NCBI RefSeq assembly: GCF_013410565.1
Contig: NZ_JACCFO010000001.1
Coordinates: forward strand, 5,642,001 to 5,706,000
Direction: 5' to 3'
Origin: Streptomonospora nanhaiensis
GTDB lineage: Bacteria > Actinomycetota > Actinomycetes > Streptosporangiales > Streptosporangiaceae
Length of the DNA stretch: 64,000 nt
Below the pieces are notes generated by a model, which was not told the origin of the DNA, did no database searches, and saw only the letters and a list, made by a program, of their open reading frames with translations. A program made the position numbers and the translations under genes. This document shows, piece by piece, positions 1-8,572 of this stretch. Each line of letters opens with the position of its first letter. Within the stretch, counting starts at the first letter, position 1.

Positions 1-1
1 G

Positions 2-406
2 CCCGTCTTCGACCGTTCGGCCGTGCTGTTCGGGGCCGCCACGCACGACATCGGCAAGGTTCGGCACCCCGACGAACTGCTCGGGCCGGGGTCGCGGCAC
101 GAGGAGGCCGGGCACCGCCTGCTGCGGGAGCGCGGCGTGGAGGAGCGGCTGGCGCGGTTCGCCCGCACCCACGCCGCTTGGCGCACGGAGCCGGTGGAGT
201 TGGAGGACCTGCTGGTCAGCCTCGCCGACAAGGTGTGGAAGGGCAGGCGCGAGGCCGACCTGGAGGAGATGCTGGCCGCGCGGCTGGCGGAGTGCGCGGG
301 AGGGCGGGCGTGGGAGTGGTTCCTGCGGCTGGACGACGCCGTCGCCCCGGTGACCGCCACCGCTGACGCCCGGCTGGCCTACCAGAGCGGCCACGCGGCC
401 CGCTGA
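2..406 (+). CDS. HD-domain phosphohydrolase, 5' end missing
   Basis: The reading frame is open to the left edge of the window, so the gene starts upstream and only the C-terminal 134 residues are present. A THDIGK motif lies near the left edge, and an HEEAG stretch follows about 25 residues later. These are the metal-binding His/Asp signatures of the HD superfamily, whose members hydrolyse nucleotides or other phosphoesters. A later segment with LADKVWKGRRE fits the helical core. The substrate cannot be told. Translation could initiate at the GTG at 23, but in-frame codons before it also read as protein (FDRSA), so a more upstream start is likelier. Confidence 0.7.
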   Translation, partial: PVFDRSAVLFGAATHDIGKVRHPDELLGPGSRHEEAGHRLLRERGVEERLARFARTHAAWRTEPVELEDLLVSLADKVWKGRREADLEEMLAARLAECAGGRAWEWFLRLDDAVAPVTATADARLAYQSGHAAR

Positions 407-669
407 TCCGGACGACCGGCCCACCGGTGCCCACCGACCCACTGGCACCCACCGCACCGGCGCCCACCGGCCCGACGCCCATCCGGCGCTCCGGTGCCCG
501 CCCCGCCGACCGCGCCAGCCGCCGGCAACCGTGCCCCCGGCTCTCCCCGCCGCCCCGGCCGACCGTGCCCCGGCCCTCCGCGCCCCTCGACCACCCCCCT
601 GTCCTCCCGCCCGCCCAGCCGACCGCGCCCCGCCCTCCCGTTGCCCGCCCCGCCGCTCCCGCCGCCGCC
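407..669. other. Non-coding gap, proline-rich in translation
   Basis: This C-rich stretch gives open frames of Pro/Ala/Arg repeats on the plus strand, but none has a plausible start site or a recognisable fold. It separates the HD gene from the 3' end of the histidine kinase, which points toward it. No clear terminator hairpin was found. Confidence 0.5.
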
Positions 670-2826
670 TCAGTCCGGCTCGGCGGTCGGCTCGGTGCCG
701 CCGCGGGGTAGGCGCAGGGTGAACACCGCGCCCTCGCCCGGTGCGCTGGCGACCGCCACCGTCCCCCCGTGCAGCTCCACGAGGTTGCGCACGATGGCCA
801 GCCCCAGCCCGCTGCCGCCCGTCTGGCGGCTGCGGGACTTGTCGGCGCGCCAGAACCGGTCGAACACGTTGGGCAGGTGCTCCGGGCTGATCCCGGTACC
901 GGTGTCGGCGACCTCGATGACCGCCGAGTCGTCCTCGGCCCGCGCCCGCACCGTCACCCGCCCTCCGGCCGGTGTGTGCCGCACCGCGTTGCCCAGCAGG
1001 TTGCCCAGCACCTGGAGCATGCGCACCCGGTCGGCCACCAGCACGACCTCGTCGGCCGGGGCGGCGGCGACCAGTTCCACCTCGGCCGAGGCGGCGGCCA
1101 GGCGGTGCCCGGCCACCGCCTGCTCCACCAGGTCCCGGGCGTCCAGCGGCTCGGGCACCAGCGTCAGCTTGCCCGCCTCCGCCAGCGCCAGGTCCTGCAG
1201 GTCGTCGATGATGCGCTGGAGCAGGATCGTCTGCTCCACCAGCAGCGCGGTCCGCTCCGGCTCCAGCTCCGCCACCCCGTCCTGGGCCGCCTCCAGCCAG
1301 CCGCGCAGGTTGCTCAGCGGCGTGCGCAGCTCGTGGGAGACGTCGCTGACCATGGCGCGGCGCTGGGCCTCCAGCCGCTCCAGGTGCTCCGACATCTCGT
1401 TGAACGCCTCGGCCAGCCGCCCGATCTCCCCGGAGTCGCGCACCGGCACCCGCGGCGAGCCCGCGCCGGCGCGCATGCGCCGCACCGCGTCGGTGAGGTC
1501 GCGCACCGGGCGCACCAGCCGCGCGGCCACCGCGGCGCTGACGCCCACCGTCAGCAGCAGCACCAGCAGCACCACCCCCGTCACCCGCAGGAGGCCCTCG
1601 CGCGACAGCTCCAGCCCGCCCTCGGCCCGGGGCTCGGGGTCGCCGATGAACAGCAGCGCCGCCGGAGCGGTGTAGGGGTCCAGTTGGCGGCGCCGGCCCG
1701 AGTCGAAGCAGTCGGCCGCGCGCGGGTCCAGCTCCGCCGCCGAGCCGTAGGGCTGGGCCGCCGGGTCGGCGGAGCGCTCCGGCGTCTCCTCGGGCACCGG
1801 GGTGGCGACGGGCGCCGCGCCGTCGGCCTCCGGCGGCTCGGGAGTGGCCGCGGTGTCCTCCTGCGGCGCGCCCGGGTCGCTCATCCCCGGCCAGGGGTAC
1901 TCCTCGACGGGCTCGGGGGCGGAGGAGGGGGCGCCGGGCGGGGCGGAAGGGTCGTCGCCCGGAGGCGAGTCCGCCACCTCGGGCGGCCGCGCCTCGTCGG
2001 CGGCGCCGGAGCCGACCTCCGGCGGCGCGGGCGGCTCCACCACGGCGGCGGGGGCGCCGGTGGCGGCGTCGATCCGCGCGCGCACCCGCAGCCCGTGCTC
2101 GCGGGCGCAGGGGGCGATGAGCCGGTTGAGCTCCGCCAGGGCCGCGCGCTCGGTGTCGGTGGGGTCCTCCAGCTCCGCCAGCTCGCAGGCGGCCCACTCG
2201 GGCTCGGTCACCGGGCCGTCGGGCACGGTGACGAACGGGCGCCCCGAGGGCGCCGTCTCGGTCTCGGCGGCCATGCCGAACCGCACGCCCAGGCAGTCGG
2301 CGCCGGACTCGGCGATGCGCCGCAGCCGTCCCCGCTCGTCCTCGGGCAGCGCGAACGGGCCGACCGCGCGCGGGTCGATGCGGTCGGCGTCCTCGGCGGC
2401 CAGGGTGAGGTCCACCGCCAGCGGGTCGACCACCGAGGCGGTGCGCGCGGGCAGCGGGGTGCCACCGGCCGCGGAGTCCGCGATCAGGCGCCGGTTCTCC
2501 GTCGTCAGCGCGATGCGCCGCCCGGTGTCCTCGGCCAGCTCCTCGACCACGTCGTCCACCCCGCGCCACTCGGGGTGGGTCGCGGCGTGGGCCACCAGTT
2601 CGTCGTGGATGCGGGTGTCGATGGTGAGCGTCTGGCCCTGCTCCACGCTGATCGACTCGGATGTGCCCTCCACCGCCAGCCACGCCGTCGCGGTGATGGA
2701 GCACACCGCCACCACCACCGAGGTGGTCAGCAGGCGGCCCAGCAGGCTGTGCCGCAGCGCGCCCCGCACGCGTGCGCCGCGCGGCACCGCCCCGCGGCGC
2801 CGCGCGCCCTCACGCCGGCGTCTCAC
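670..2826 (-). CDS. Membrane sensor histidine kinase with Pro-rich sensor insert
   Basis: This is a 718-residue kinase. A first membrane helix lies at about residues 29-50. The extracytoplasmic domain of roughly 370 residues includes about 100 residues rich in Pro, Glu and Ala. A second helix (VVLLVLLLTVGV) is followed by HAMP, the phosphoacceptor helix with SHELRTPLSN, and an HATPase with an N box (GNAVRHTP) and G boxes (DTGTGIS, GSGLGLAIV). It should autophosphorylate and pass phosphate to the regulator encoded just upstream, whose 3' end it overlaps by 17 nt; the chosen start is the GTG in that overlap. The HAMP/HisKA arrangement resembles BaeS/MprB kinases. The signal is unknown; the long Pro-rich insert suggests a wall-spanning sensor. 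Confidence 0.9.
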   Translation of the reverse strand: MRRRREGARRRGAVPRGARVRGALRHSLLGRLLTTSVVVAVCSITATAWLAVEGTSESISVEQGQTLTIDTRIHDELVAHAATHPEWRGVDDVVEELAEDTGRRIALTTENRRLIADSAAGGTPLPARTASVVDPLAVDLTLAAEDADRIDPRAVGPFALPEDERGRLRRIAESGADCLGVRFGMAAETETAPSGRPFVTVPDGPVTEPEWAACELAELEDPTDTERAALAELNRLIAPCAREHGLRVRARIDAATGAPAAVVEPPAPPEVGSGAADEARPPEVADSPPGDDPSAPPGAPSSAPEPVEEYPWPGMSDPGAPQEDTAATPEPPEADGAAPVATPVPEETPERSADPAAQPYGSAAELDPRAADCFDSGRRRQLDPYTAPAALLFIGDPEPRAEGGLELSREGLLRVTGVVLLVLLLTVGVSAAVAARLVRPVRDLTDAVRRMRAGAGSPRVPVRDSGEIGRLAEAFNEMSEHLERLEAQRRAMVSDVSHELRTPLSNLRGWLEAAQDGVAELEPERTALLVEQTILLQRIIDDLQDLALAEAGKLTLVPEPLDARDLVEQAVAGHRLAAASAEVELVAAAPADEVVLVADRVRMLQVLGNLLGNAVRHTPAGGRVTVRARAEDDSAVIEVADTGTGISPEHLPNVFDRFWRADKSRSRQTGGSGLGLAIVRNLVELHGGTVAVASAPGEGAVFTLRLPRGGTEPTAEPD

Positions 2827-3508
2827 CGCCGCCTCTCAGCTTGTAGCCCACCCCGTAGACGGTGACCAGCCGCCGGGGCGACCGAGGGTTGGGCTCCAGC
2901 TTCTTGCGCAGGTTCTTCACGTGCACGTCGATGGTGCGCTCGGTGAAGAACCGGTCGATGCCGTGGATGCGCTCCAGGAGCTGGGAACGGGTGAAGACCT
3001 GCTCGGGCCGGGCCGCCAGCGCCGCCAGCAGCTGGAACTCCGCCGGCGTGCACTCCACCTGCGCGCCGTCCACGTGCACCGTGTGCCGCGCGGGGTCGAC
3101 CACCACCGCCCCGGCGCGCAGCGGCCGGTCGGGGCCGCCCGGCGCGGCGGCGCGCCGCAGCAGCGTGCGGATCCGCGCCATCAACTCGCGCGGGCTGTAG
3201 GGCTTGGTCACGTAGTCGTCGGCGCCGATGTCCAGGCCGGCGAGCAGGTCGTCCTCGGTGGAGCGCGCCGTCAGCATCAGCACGGCCACGTCGGACTCCG
3301 CGCGCAGCCGCCGGCACACCTCCAGCCCGCTCATCTCGGGCAGCATCACGTCGAGCACCACCAGGTCGGGCCGGCTGCGCCGGTACTCGGCAAGGGCCGC
3401 GCCGCCGTCGTGCACGACGGCCGTGGTGTGGTCCTCGCGCTCCAGGTAGCGCCGGACCAGATCGGCCTGCTGCACGTCGTCCTCGGCGATGAGCACATGG
3501 GCGCACAC
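2810..3508 (-). CDS. OmpR-family response regulator
   Basis: This 232-residue regulator has an N-terminal receiver with the acidic pair (EDD), the phosphorylated Asp in VVLDVMLPEMSG, the Thr/Ala switch (MLTAR) and the Lys in VTKPYSPRE. A C-terminal winged helix of the Trans_reg_C type ends in VYGVGYKLRG. It is the first gene of a two-gene operon with the overlapping histidine kinase. The start used is a GTG; a second GTG five codons later would also work. It is divergent from the L,D-transpeptidase gene, separated by 237 nt, so it may control cell-wall functions there (inference). Confidence 0.92.
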   Translation of the reverse strand: MCAHVLIAEDDVQQADLVRRYLEREDHTTAVVHDGGAALAEYRRSRPDLVVLDVMLPEMSGLEVCRRLRAESDVAVLMLTARSTEDDLLAGLDIGADDYVTKPYSPRELMARIRTLLRRAAAPGGPDRPLRAGAVVVDPARHTVHVDGAQVECTPAEFQLLAALAARPEQVFTRSQLLERIHGIDRFFTERTIDVHVKNLRKKLEPNPRSPRRLVTVYGVGYKLRGGGETPA

Positions 3509-3745
3509 GACGCCGGCCCCCTTCCGCGCGATCTCCTGTCGGGTGATCGTATGCCGCCCGGCCGCGCCGGTCCGCCCCGAGGAGGCGATGCGGGCGCGGG
3601 AACACAGAATTCACACATTTCCCTCACGACCGACACACATCCGGCGGGCAGCGTGCGTTGCCGTCCCTCCCCGCACCGCCCCGGCGGGCCCGGATCGCCG
3701 ACGACCCGGCGCCCCCGGCCGCGGACCACCCGACCGGATGGAAGC

Positions 3746-4519
3746 ATGAACCCTCATCCCCTGACGCGGCGCCCCGGCGCCGCCGTGCGCGGCGCCGCGG
3801 CGCCGGCCCTGGCGGCCCTGCTGCTGGCGCTGGCCGGCTGCTCCTCGGACGGCGCCTCCGACGGCGCCGCCGAGCAGGCCGACACCGCCCCGACCTCCGA
3901 CGCGTCCGCGGGCCGGGGCCAGGAGCCCGCGCGGATCGCCACCGCCACCGGCTCGGAGATCGACGTGCACGCCGAGCCGGACGGCGCCGTGACCCAGACC
4001 CTGGCCAGCCCCAACGACTTCGGCGCCGACCGCACCTTCCTGATCGAGGACGAGCGGGGCGAGTGGCTGGAGGTGCTGCTGCCCGTCCGCCCCAACGGCA
4101 GCACCGGGTGGGTGCGCGCCTCCGACGTCTCCCTGAGCACCACCACCCTGAGCCTGCACGTGGACCTCGGCGACTTCGCGTTCCGCGTCCTCGACGGCGG
4201 TGAGGAGGTGCGCTCCGGCGACGTCGCGATCGGTACCGAGGACACCCCCACCCCGCCCGGCCGCTACTACTTCACCGAGCTGCTGCGGCCGCCCGAGCCC
4301 GACGGCGACTACGGCGCCTACGCGTTCGGCCTCAGCGGGTTCTCGCCCACCCTGGAGGAGTTCGCCGGCGGCCCCGGCCAGCTCGCGGTGCACGGCACCG
4401 ACGACGAGTCGGGGCTGGGCGGCGAGGTCAGCCACGGCTGCATCCGCGTGGCCAACGACGACATCACCTGGATGGCGGAGAACCTGCCGCTGGGCACCCC
4501 GGTCGAGGTCACCGAGTGA
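3746..4519 (+). CDS. L,D-transpeptidase lipoprotein (YkuD family)
   Basis: The 257-residue product starts with a twin-Arg-poor signal peptide ending in the lipobox LAGC, so it should be a membrane-anchored lipoprotein. An SH3-like stretch at about residues 65-130 is followed by a YkuD catalytic domain with HGTDD and the active-site SHGCIRV near the C-terminus, containing the nucleophilic Cys. Such enzymes form 3-3 cross-links in peptidoglycan or attach proteins to it. The ATG at 3746 is chosen because it directly precedes the signal peptide; the frame is open much further upstream but without protein-like sequence. It is transcribed away from the two-component system. Confidence 0.9.
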   Translation: MNPHPLTRRPGAAVRGAAAPALAALLLALAGCSSDGASDGAAEQADTAPTSDASAGRGQEPARIATATGSEIDVHAEPDGAVTQTLASPNDFGADRTFLIEDERGEWLEVLLPVRPNGSTGWVRASDVSLSTTTLSLHVDLGDFAFRVLDGGEEVRSGDVAIGTEDTPTPPGRYYFTELLRPPEPDGDYGAYAFGLSGFSPTLEEFAGGPGQLAVHGTDDESGLGGEVSHGCIRVANDDITWMAENLPLGTPVEVTE

Positions 4520-4706
4520 GCACCGAGCGAGGACGCCGTGGGCACCGGGCGCGCACCGGGTGTGCACCCGCTGAGCACGTGAGCGCACCCCCGCGATGAG
4601 CCCCGGCCCCGCGCCTGTGCGACGTGATCCCGGGTGCGGCGCCGGCCCCTCGGTGCGGCGCGGGCACACCGTCCCGCCGCACCGTCCCAACACACCAACG
4701 AAAGGC

Positions 4707-5075
4707 ATGTCAGTGCGACTCAAGATGTCCCTGGTCGCCGGGTTCGTCGCCGCGGCGGCGCTCTTCGGCGGCGGCTCCGCCCTCGCCGACTCCGAACCGC
4801 CCCGGCCCGACGACCCCGGGGCCGCGCTCCCGCCCTCGGCCTCCCCCATCCCGCCCGGCAACGACGATCCCTCCCGGCCCCCGGCCGAGGACCCGTCCGC
4901 GCCGCCGGAGGCCGAGCCCACGCCGCCCGGCGAGGGTGCCGACCCCGCCGATCCTCCCATCGCCGAGCCGGTCGCGCCGCCGGAGGCCGAGGAGTCCGAG
5001 GTCTTCGAGTGGGACGCGGTGCCCGAGGCGGAGCCCGGCGCCCCGCAGGAGGCGCAGCCCACCTACACCGGCTGA
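4707..5075 (+). CDS. Small secreted Pro/Glu-rich protein
   Basis: This 122-residue product has a signal peptide (MSVRLKMSLVAGFVAAAALF, cleavage near ALA-DS) followed by about 95 residues made almost only of Pro, Glu, Ala, Asp and Gly, ending in a Thr-Tyr-Thr-Gly tail. No catalytic domain is visible. It lies 187 nt after the L,D-transpeptidase, so it may be a wall-associated spacer or a substrate of cross-linking (inference). The start is the ATG following a GAAAGG ribosome site. A convergent hairpin follows. Confidence 0.65.
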   Translation: MSVRLKMSLVAGFVAAAALFGGGSALADSEPPRPDDPGAALPPSASPIPPGNDDPSRPPAEDPSAPPEAEPTPPGEGADPADPPIAEPVAPPEAEESEVFEWDAVPEAEPGAPQEAQPTYTG

Positions 5076-5088
5076 CCCTCCGCAGACG

Positions 5089-5128
5089 CGCCGCGGCGCC
5101 CGCACCGCACCGTGCGGGCGCCGCGGCG
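5089..5128. terminator. Bidirectional hairpin terminator
   Basis: A perfect 17-bp inverted repeat (5089-5105 and 5112-5128) with a 6-nt loop lies between two convergent genes. There is no strong T-run, as is common in high-GC actinomycetes. Confidence 0.65.
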
Positions 5129-5200
5129 TCCCGTGCTCCGCGGCGGCCGGCGCAGGTGTTCCCGGCGCCCGCGTGCCCGCCGGCCGGGGCGCCCGGCCCC

Positions 5201-5884
5201 TCAGTCCGCCTCCCCGCCCTCGGACGGGGGCTCCAGCGGGTCCGCCGCCCCGCCCGCGCGCCGGCGCTCCCGCAGGTAGGTCGTGTGGTCGTCCTGCCGG
5301 CGGGCGTGGGCCTCCAGCATCCGCTCGGCCGTGCGGTCCACGTCGCGGTCCAGCAGCTCCACCTGCTCGCGCAGGTGCGCGGCCGCGCTCGTGCCGCCCC
5401 CCGCCCGCCGCGAGGCGTCGTACCACCACGGCAGGTTGAGGTAGGTCTCCAGCGCCTCGGGCAGGTCGCGGCGCACGATCCGCTCCAGCTCGTAGCCGAC
5501 CTCGGGGTCGGCCGCCACCACCTCCTCCTGGCGCAGCAGGTAGCGCAGCCTGTCCGCCATGTTCGCGAACCGCTCGGGCACCCCCTCGGGCAGCCGCGAG
5601 CGCCGCTCGCCCACGCGCGCGGCCAGCCGGTCCAGCGCGTCCAGGGTGCGCCGCAGCTCGGCCCGCGTGGACTCGGCGACCAGGTGCACCCGGGGCGGTG
5701 GCGCCGCCAGGGCGCCTGCGGCGTAGAGCGCGGCCACCGCCGGCGGCCAGAACCCGCCCAGCACCCCGGTGAACGCCAGCACCAGGCCCACGAGCCCGGC
5801 GGTCGCGCCCCACAGGTTGCGGGTGGAGCCCAGGTAGTCGACCGCGGCGCGCAGCGGGCCGCGGCGCCGGTCACTGGTAGCCAC
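5201..5884 (-). CDS. XpaC-like membrane protein of TelA operon
   Basis: This 227-residue protein has two N-terminal membrane helices (about residues 24-42 and 45-62) and then a long charged helical region. The middle segment, with helices ending in RRDLPEALETYLNLP, recalls the XpaC family (5-bromo-4-chloroindolyl phosphate hydrolysis protein), which is paired with the TelA homologue YaaN in Bacillus. The homology is judged by eye and is tentative. It is the last gene of the four-gene operon and starts 14 nt inside the preceding gene, so its translation is probably coupled. Its biochemical role is unknown. Confidence 0.7.
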   Translation of the reverse strand: MATSDRRRGPLRAAVDYLGSTRNLWGATAGLVGLVLAFTGVLGGFWPPAVAALYAAGALAAPPPRVHLVAESTRAELRRTLDALDRLAARVGERRSRLPEGVPERFANMADRLRYLLRQEEVVAADPEVGYELERIVRRDLPEALETYLNLPWWYDASRRAGGGTSAAAHLREQVELLDRDVDRTAERMLEAHARRQDDHTTYLRERRRAGGAADPLEPPSEGGEAD

Positions 5885-7493
5885 GGATCTCCCGGAACGC
5901 CTGGTCGAGGGAGTCCTCGCGGGCGTCGAAGGCGCGCCCGCCGGTCAGCTCCGCCAGCTCCTCCAGCTCGGCGGGGTCGGACTCCCCGAAGACCACCGGG
6001 AACACCGGCACCTCCCGCAGCTCCGCCGGCAGGCCGGCGTGCTCGGCGCGGAACTCCTCCAGGGTGAGCCCGGCGTTGACCTCGCCGTCGGTCATCAGCA
6101 CCACCGAGGTGAAGCGGTCGGCCACGTCGTCCTCGCCGCGCAGCCGTTCGAACGCCTCGTCCAGCGCGGAGTAGGCGGCGGTGTCGCCGGCCGGCTCCAT
6201 CGCCTCCACGGCGGCCTGGATGTCGTCCAGCACCGGCCCGGGGTCCTCCTCGGGCACCTCGAAGGTCTCGGCGGGCCGCACGGTGCCGTCGAAAGGCAGC
6301 AGGGTCACCCGCTCGCGGCCGTAGAAGCGCTGGAACCGGCCGCTGACCGAGCTGGTGTCGCCGCCGGTCAGGGTGCCCATGGCGGTGCGCATGCCGGCGA
6401 TGCGGTCCCCGGCCATCGACCCCGACAGGTCAAGGACGTAGACGGTGCGGGCGGGCCGGCGCAGCTCGTCGAAGTAGCTGCGGACCAGACCGGTGGCGAC
6501 CTCCTCCCGGGCGGGGAACGGCAGCTCGGCCACCTGCGGGAACTCCACCTCGGCGCTGACCTCCGCCGACAGCGGGCGGCGGTGCGTGGTGTCGGTGATC
6601 TCCCGCTGCACCTCGGCCGACAGCAGGTGGTCCACCAGCCGGCCGTAGCCCTCGGCGACCCCCTCGTCGGCGCCGGCCAGCAGCGAGAGCGGGTAGTCGG
6701 CGGTGACCGCGCCGTCGGCCGGGTGTATCAGGGTCAGCGGCTCGGGCAGGTCCCCGGACTCGTTGAGCGACAGCAGCACCGACTCGTAGTTGATGAGGGC
6801 GTCCACGCGGGCTCCGGAGCCCTCCGCGCCGGCGCGGCGGATGTAGGCGTCGGCCAGCCACCCCGAGGACCCCGCGGTCAGCTCCTGGCCGGAGAAGAAC
6901 GCCCGCAGCTGGGGCGCCACGGCCTCCACGTCCTCCTGGCGCAGCGCCGACCCGGTGTCGGCCAGCGCCGAGGCGACGCCCACCAGCGCGCTGAAGCCGG
7001 AGTTGGAGGCGGCCGGGTTGGTCATGCCGAAGGCGAGGTCGCCGCTGGACGCGGCCTCGGCGATGTCGCCCCAGGTGACCTCGGCGCCGCCGGCCCACCC
7101 CAGGTCGGCCGCCGCCGACTCGGTGACTCCCAGCACCACCGGCGAGGCCATCACCGGGGTCTCCTCGGCCACCGCCTCGGCGCCGCCCGGCTGGAGGTTG
7201 AGGTAGCGGTTGGAGGAGAACCACACCGCGTCGTAGCGGTCGTCGGTGCGCCCGGACACCACCTCCTCGACGCCCTCCAGGGTGCCGGTGTAGTCCAGGT
7301 GGACGGTCACGCCCACCTCGTCGGCGGCGCGCTCCAGGATCGGCTCCAGGTCGCGGATCTCGCTGCCGGCCAGCACCCGCAGCTCGCCGGCCACGCCCGG
7401 TCCGGCCGAGGGGCCCTCGGCGCCGGGCGTGCAGCCCGACAGGGCGACCACCGCCGCGGCGGCGGCCGCCGCCCACGCCCGCACCCGGCTCAC
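5871..7493 (-). CDS. Lipoprotein with binding-protein domain and vWA domain
   Basis: This 540-residue product begins with a signal peptide and lipobox (VVALSGC). Residues of about 40-330 resemble a periplasmic substrate-binding domain (LRVLAGSEIRDLEPILERAA, with a later ASNSGFSALVG stretch). Residues of about 350-520 form a von Willebrand A domain with an intact MIDAS motif, DLSGS, and a second metal-ligand region (LMTDGEVNAG). The GTG start overlaps the telA stop codon by 4 nt. It is the third gene of the TelA operon. A lipid-anchored receptor that joins ligand capture to metal-dependent protein contact is a reasonable inference, but no ligand is known. Confidence 0.85.
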   Translation of the reverse strand: MSRVRAWAAAAAAAVVALSGCTPGAEGPSAGPGVAGELRVLAGSEIRDLEPILERAADEVGVTVHLDYTGTLEGVEEVVSGRTDDRYDAVWFSSNRYLNLQPGGAEAVAEETPVMASPVVLGVTESAAADLGWAGGAEVTWGDIAEAASSGDLAFGMTNPAASNSGFSALVGVASALADTGSALRQEDVEAVAPQLRAFFSGQELTAGSSGWLADAYIRRAGAEGSGARVDALINYESVLLSLNESGDLPEPLTLIHPADGAVTADYPLSLLAGADEGVAEGYGRLVDHLLSAEVQREITDTTHRRPLSAEVSAEVEFPQVAELPFPAREEVATGLVRSYFDELRRPARTVYVLDLSGSMAGDRIAGMRTAMGTLTGGDTSSVSGRFQRFYGRERVTLLPFDGTVRPAETFEVPEEDPGPVLDDIQAAVEAMEPAGDTAAYSALDEAFERLRGEDDVADRFTSVVLMTDGEVNAGLTLEEFRAEHAGLPAELREVPVFPVVFGESDPAELEELAELTGGRAFDAREDSLDQAFREIRGYQ

Positions 7494-8572
7494 CGGTCCG
7501 GCTCTCCGGGCCGGCGCGAACGGGCCAGGTGCTCGCCGGCGGCCTCCAGTTCGCCGCGCAGGGCCTCGGTCGTGGCGGCCATGTTCTCCACCGCCTGCTC
7601 CTTGAAGTGGTCGATCTTGTCGATGGTGGCGTAGATGCGGCGGAAGGCGTCGCGCAGCGTCTCCACGCCCACCGCCGGGTCGGCGGCGATGCGCTGGACG
7701 TCCTCGCTCTGGGTGGCCAGCATCTCGGCGTTGGCCGCGATGATGTCCTCGGTGGTGCCGCGCAGCGCGTCGACCTGCTCCACCACCCGCTTCTGGTTGG
7801 CCAGCGCCTGGGCCACGGTGACCGCCACCCGCAGCGCCGAGACCGTGGTGGTGGCGGCGCGGTCCACGCCCTTGATCAGCTCCTCGTTGCCGCGCCGCAG
7901 CGTGTCCAGCGCCAGGTAGCCCTGCACGCACACGGCGAGCTGGGTGAGCAGGTCCTGGTGGCGCCGGCGCACCGGGAACAGCACGTCGGCGCGCAGCCGG
8001 GAGGCGGTGTCGGGGTCGGCGGCGTCGACCCGGCGCTGCACGGCCGCGTCCAGCGCCTCGGCCAGCACCGCGTACTCCTGCAGCCGGCCCATGGTCTCCC
8101 ACAGCCGGGCCCGCTCGTTCTGCAGCGCGGCGTTGCCGAACGGCAGGAAGCCCAGCAGCCGCCGCCCGGTCAGGCGGCCGGCGTCCTTGGGGTCGAGGTC
8201 CTCGACCGTGCGGCGCAGCTCCAGCAGCCCCTCGCCCACCCGCCGCTGGGCGTCGGCGCCCTCGCCCCGGGCGCCGCTCATGCCCGACACCGAGCGGCGC
8301 AGCAGCCGGTTGGTGGACTCCGCCGAGGCGCGCATCTCGCTGTCGCCCAGCGCCGTGATGTCGCCGACGCGGGTGAGGAACTCGGGCGAGCGGGGGTCCA
8401 GGCCGGCCAGCGCGGCGGCGTAGCCGTCGGCGCGCCGGCGCAGCTCCGCGCGCTTGGCCTCCTCGATGGGGACGAGGTCGCGGGCGCGCTCGGGCCGGAC
8501 CGGGCGCACCGGTTCGGGCGGGGTCAGGACGAGGTCGTCCTCGGGGGGCGAGAGCGGGGTGTCGGCGCTCAC
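7490..8572 (-). CDS. telA: Toxic anion resistance protein, TelA/YaaN family
   Basis: This 360-residue cytoplasmic, largely helical protein matches the TelA family: a charged N-terminus, a long helix with ITALGDSEMRASAESTNRLL, and a core with LRADVLFPVRRRHQDLL, QALANQKRVVEQVDAL and IDKIDHFKEQAVENM. TelA proteins are linked to tellurite and other stresses, but their biochemistry is unresolved. The start is a GTG overlapping the upstream stop by 4 nt (GTGA), and its own stop overlaps the next GTG in the same way, so the operon is translationally coupled. The open frame extends upstream, but only as a shadow of the neighbouring gene. Confidence 0.9.
   Translation of the reverse strand: MSADTPLSPPEDDLVLTPPEPVRPVRPERARDLVPIEEAKRAELRRRADGYAAALAGLDPRSPEFLTRVGDITALGDSEMRASAESTNRLLRRSVSGMSGARGEGADAQRRVGEGLLELRRTVEDLDPKDAGRLTGRRLLGFLPFGNAALQNERARLWETMGRLQEYAVLAEALDAAVQRRVDAADPDTASRLRADVLFPVRRRHQDLLTQLAVCVQGYLALDTLRRGNEELIKGVDRAATTTVSALRVAVTVAQALANQKRVVEQVDALRGTTEDIIAANAEMLATQSEDVQRIAADPAVGVETLRDAFRRIYATIDKIDHFKEQAVENMAATTEALRGELEAAGEHLARSRRPGEPDR

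Noticed and set aside
427-711. Pro-rich open frame on the plus strand
   Set aside because: Composition is only a by-product of C-rich DNA; no ribosome site, fold or conserved motif, and it overlaps the kinase 3' end.
1802-3745. Upstream extension of the L,D-transpeptidase frame
   Set aside because: The extension is antisense to the two-component genes and non-homologous; the lipoprotein signal peptide begins at 3746.
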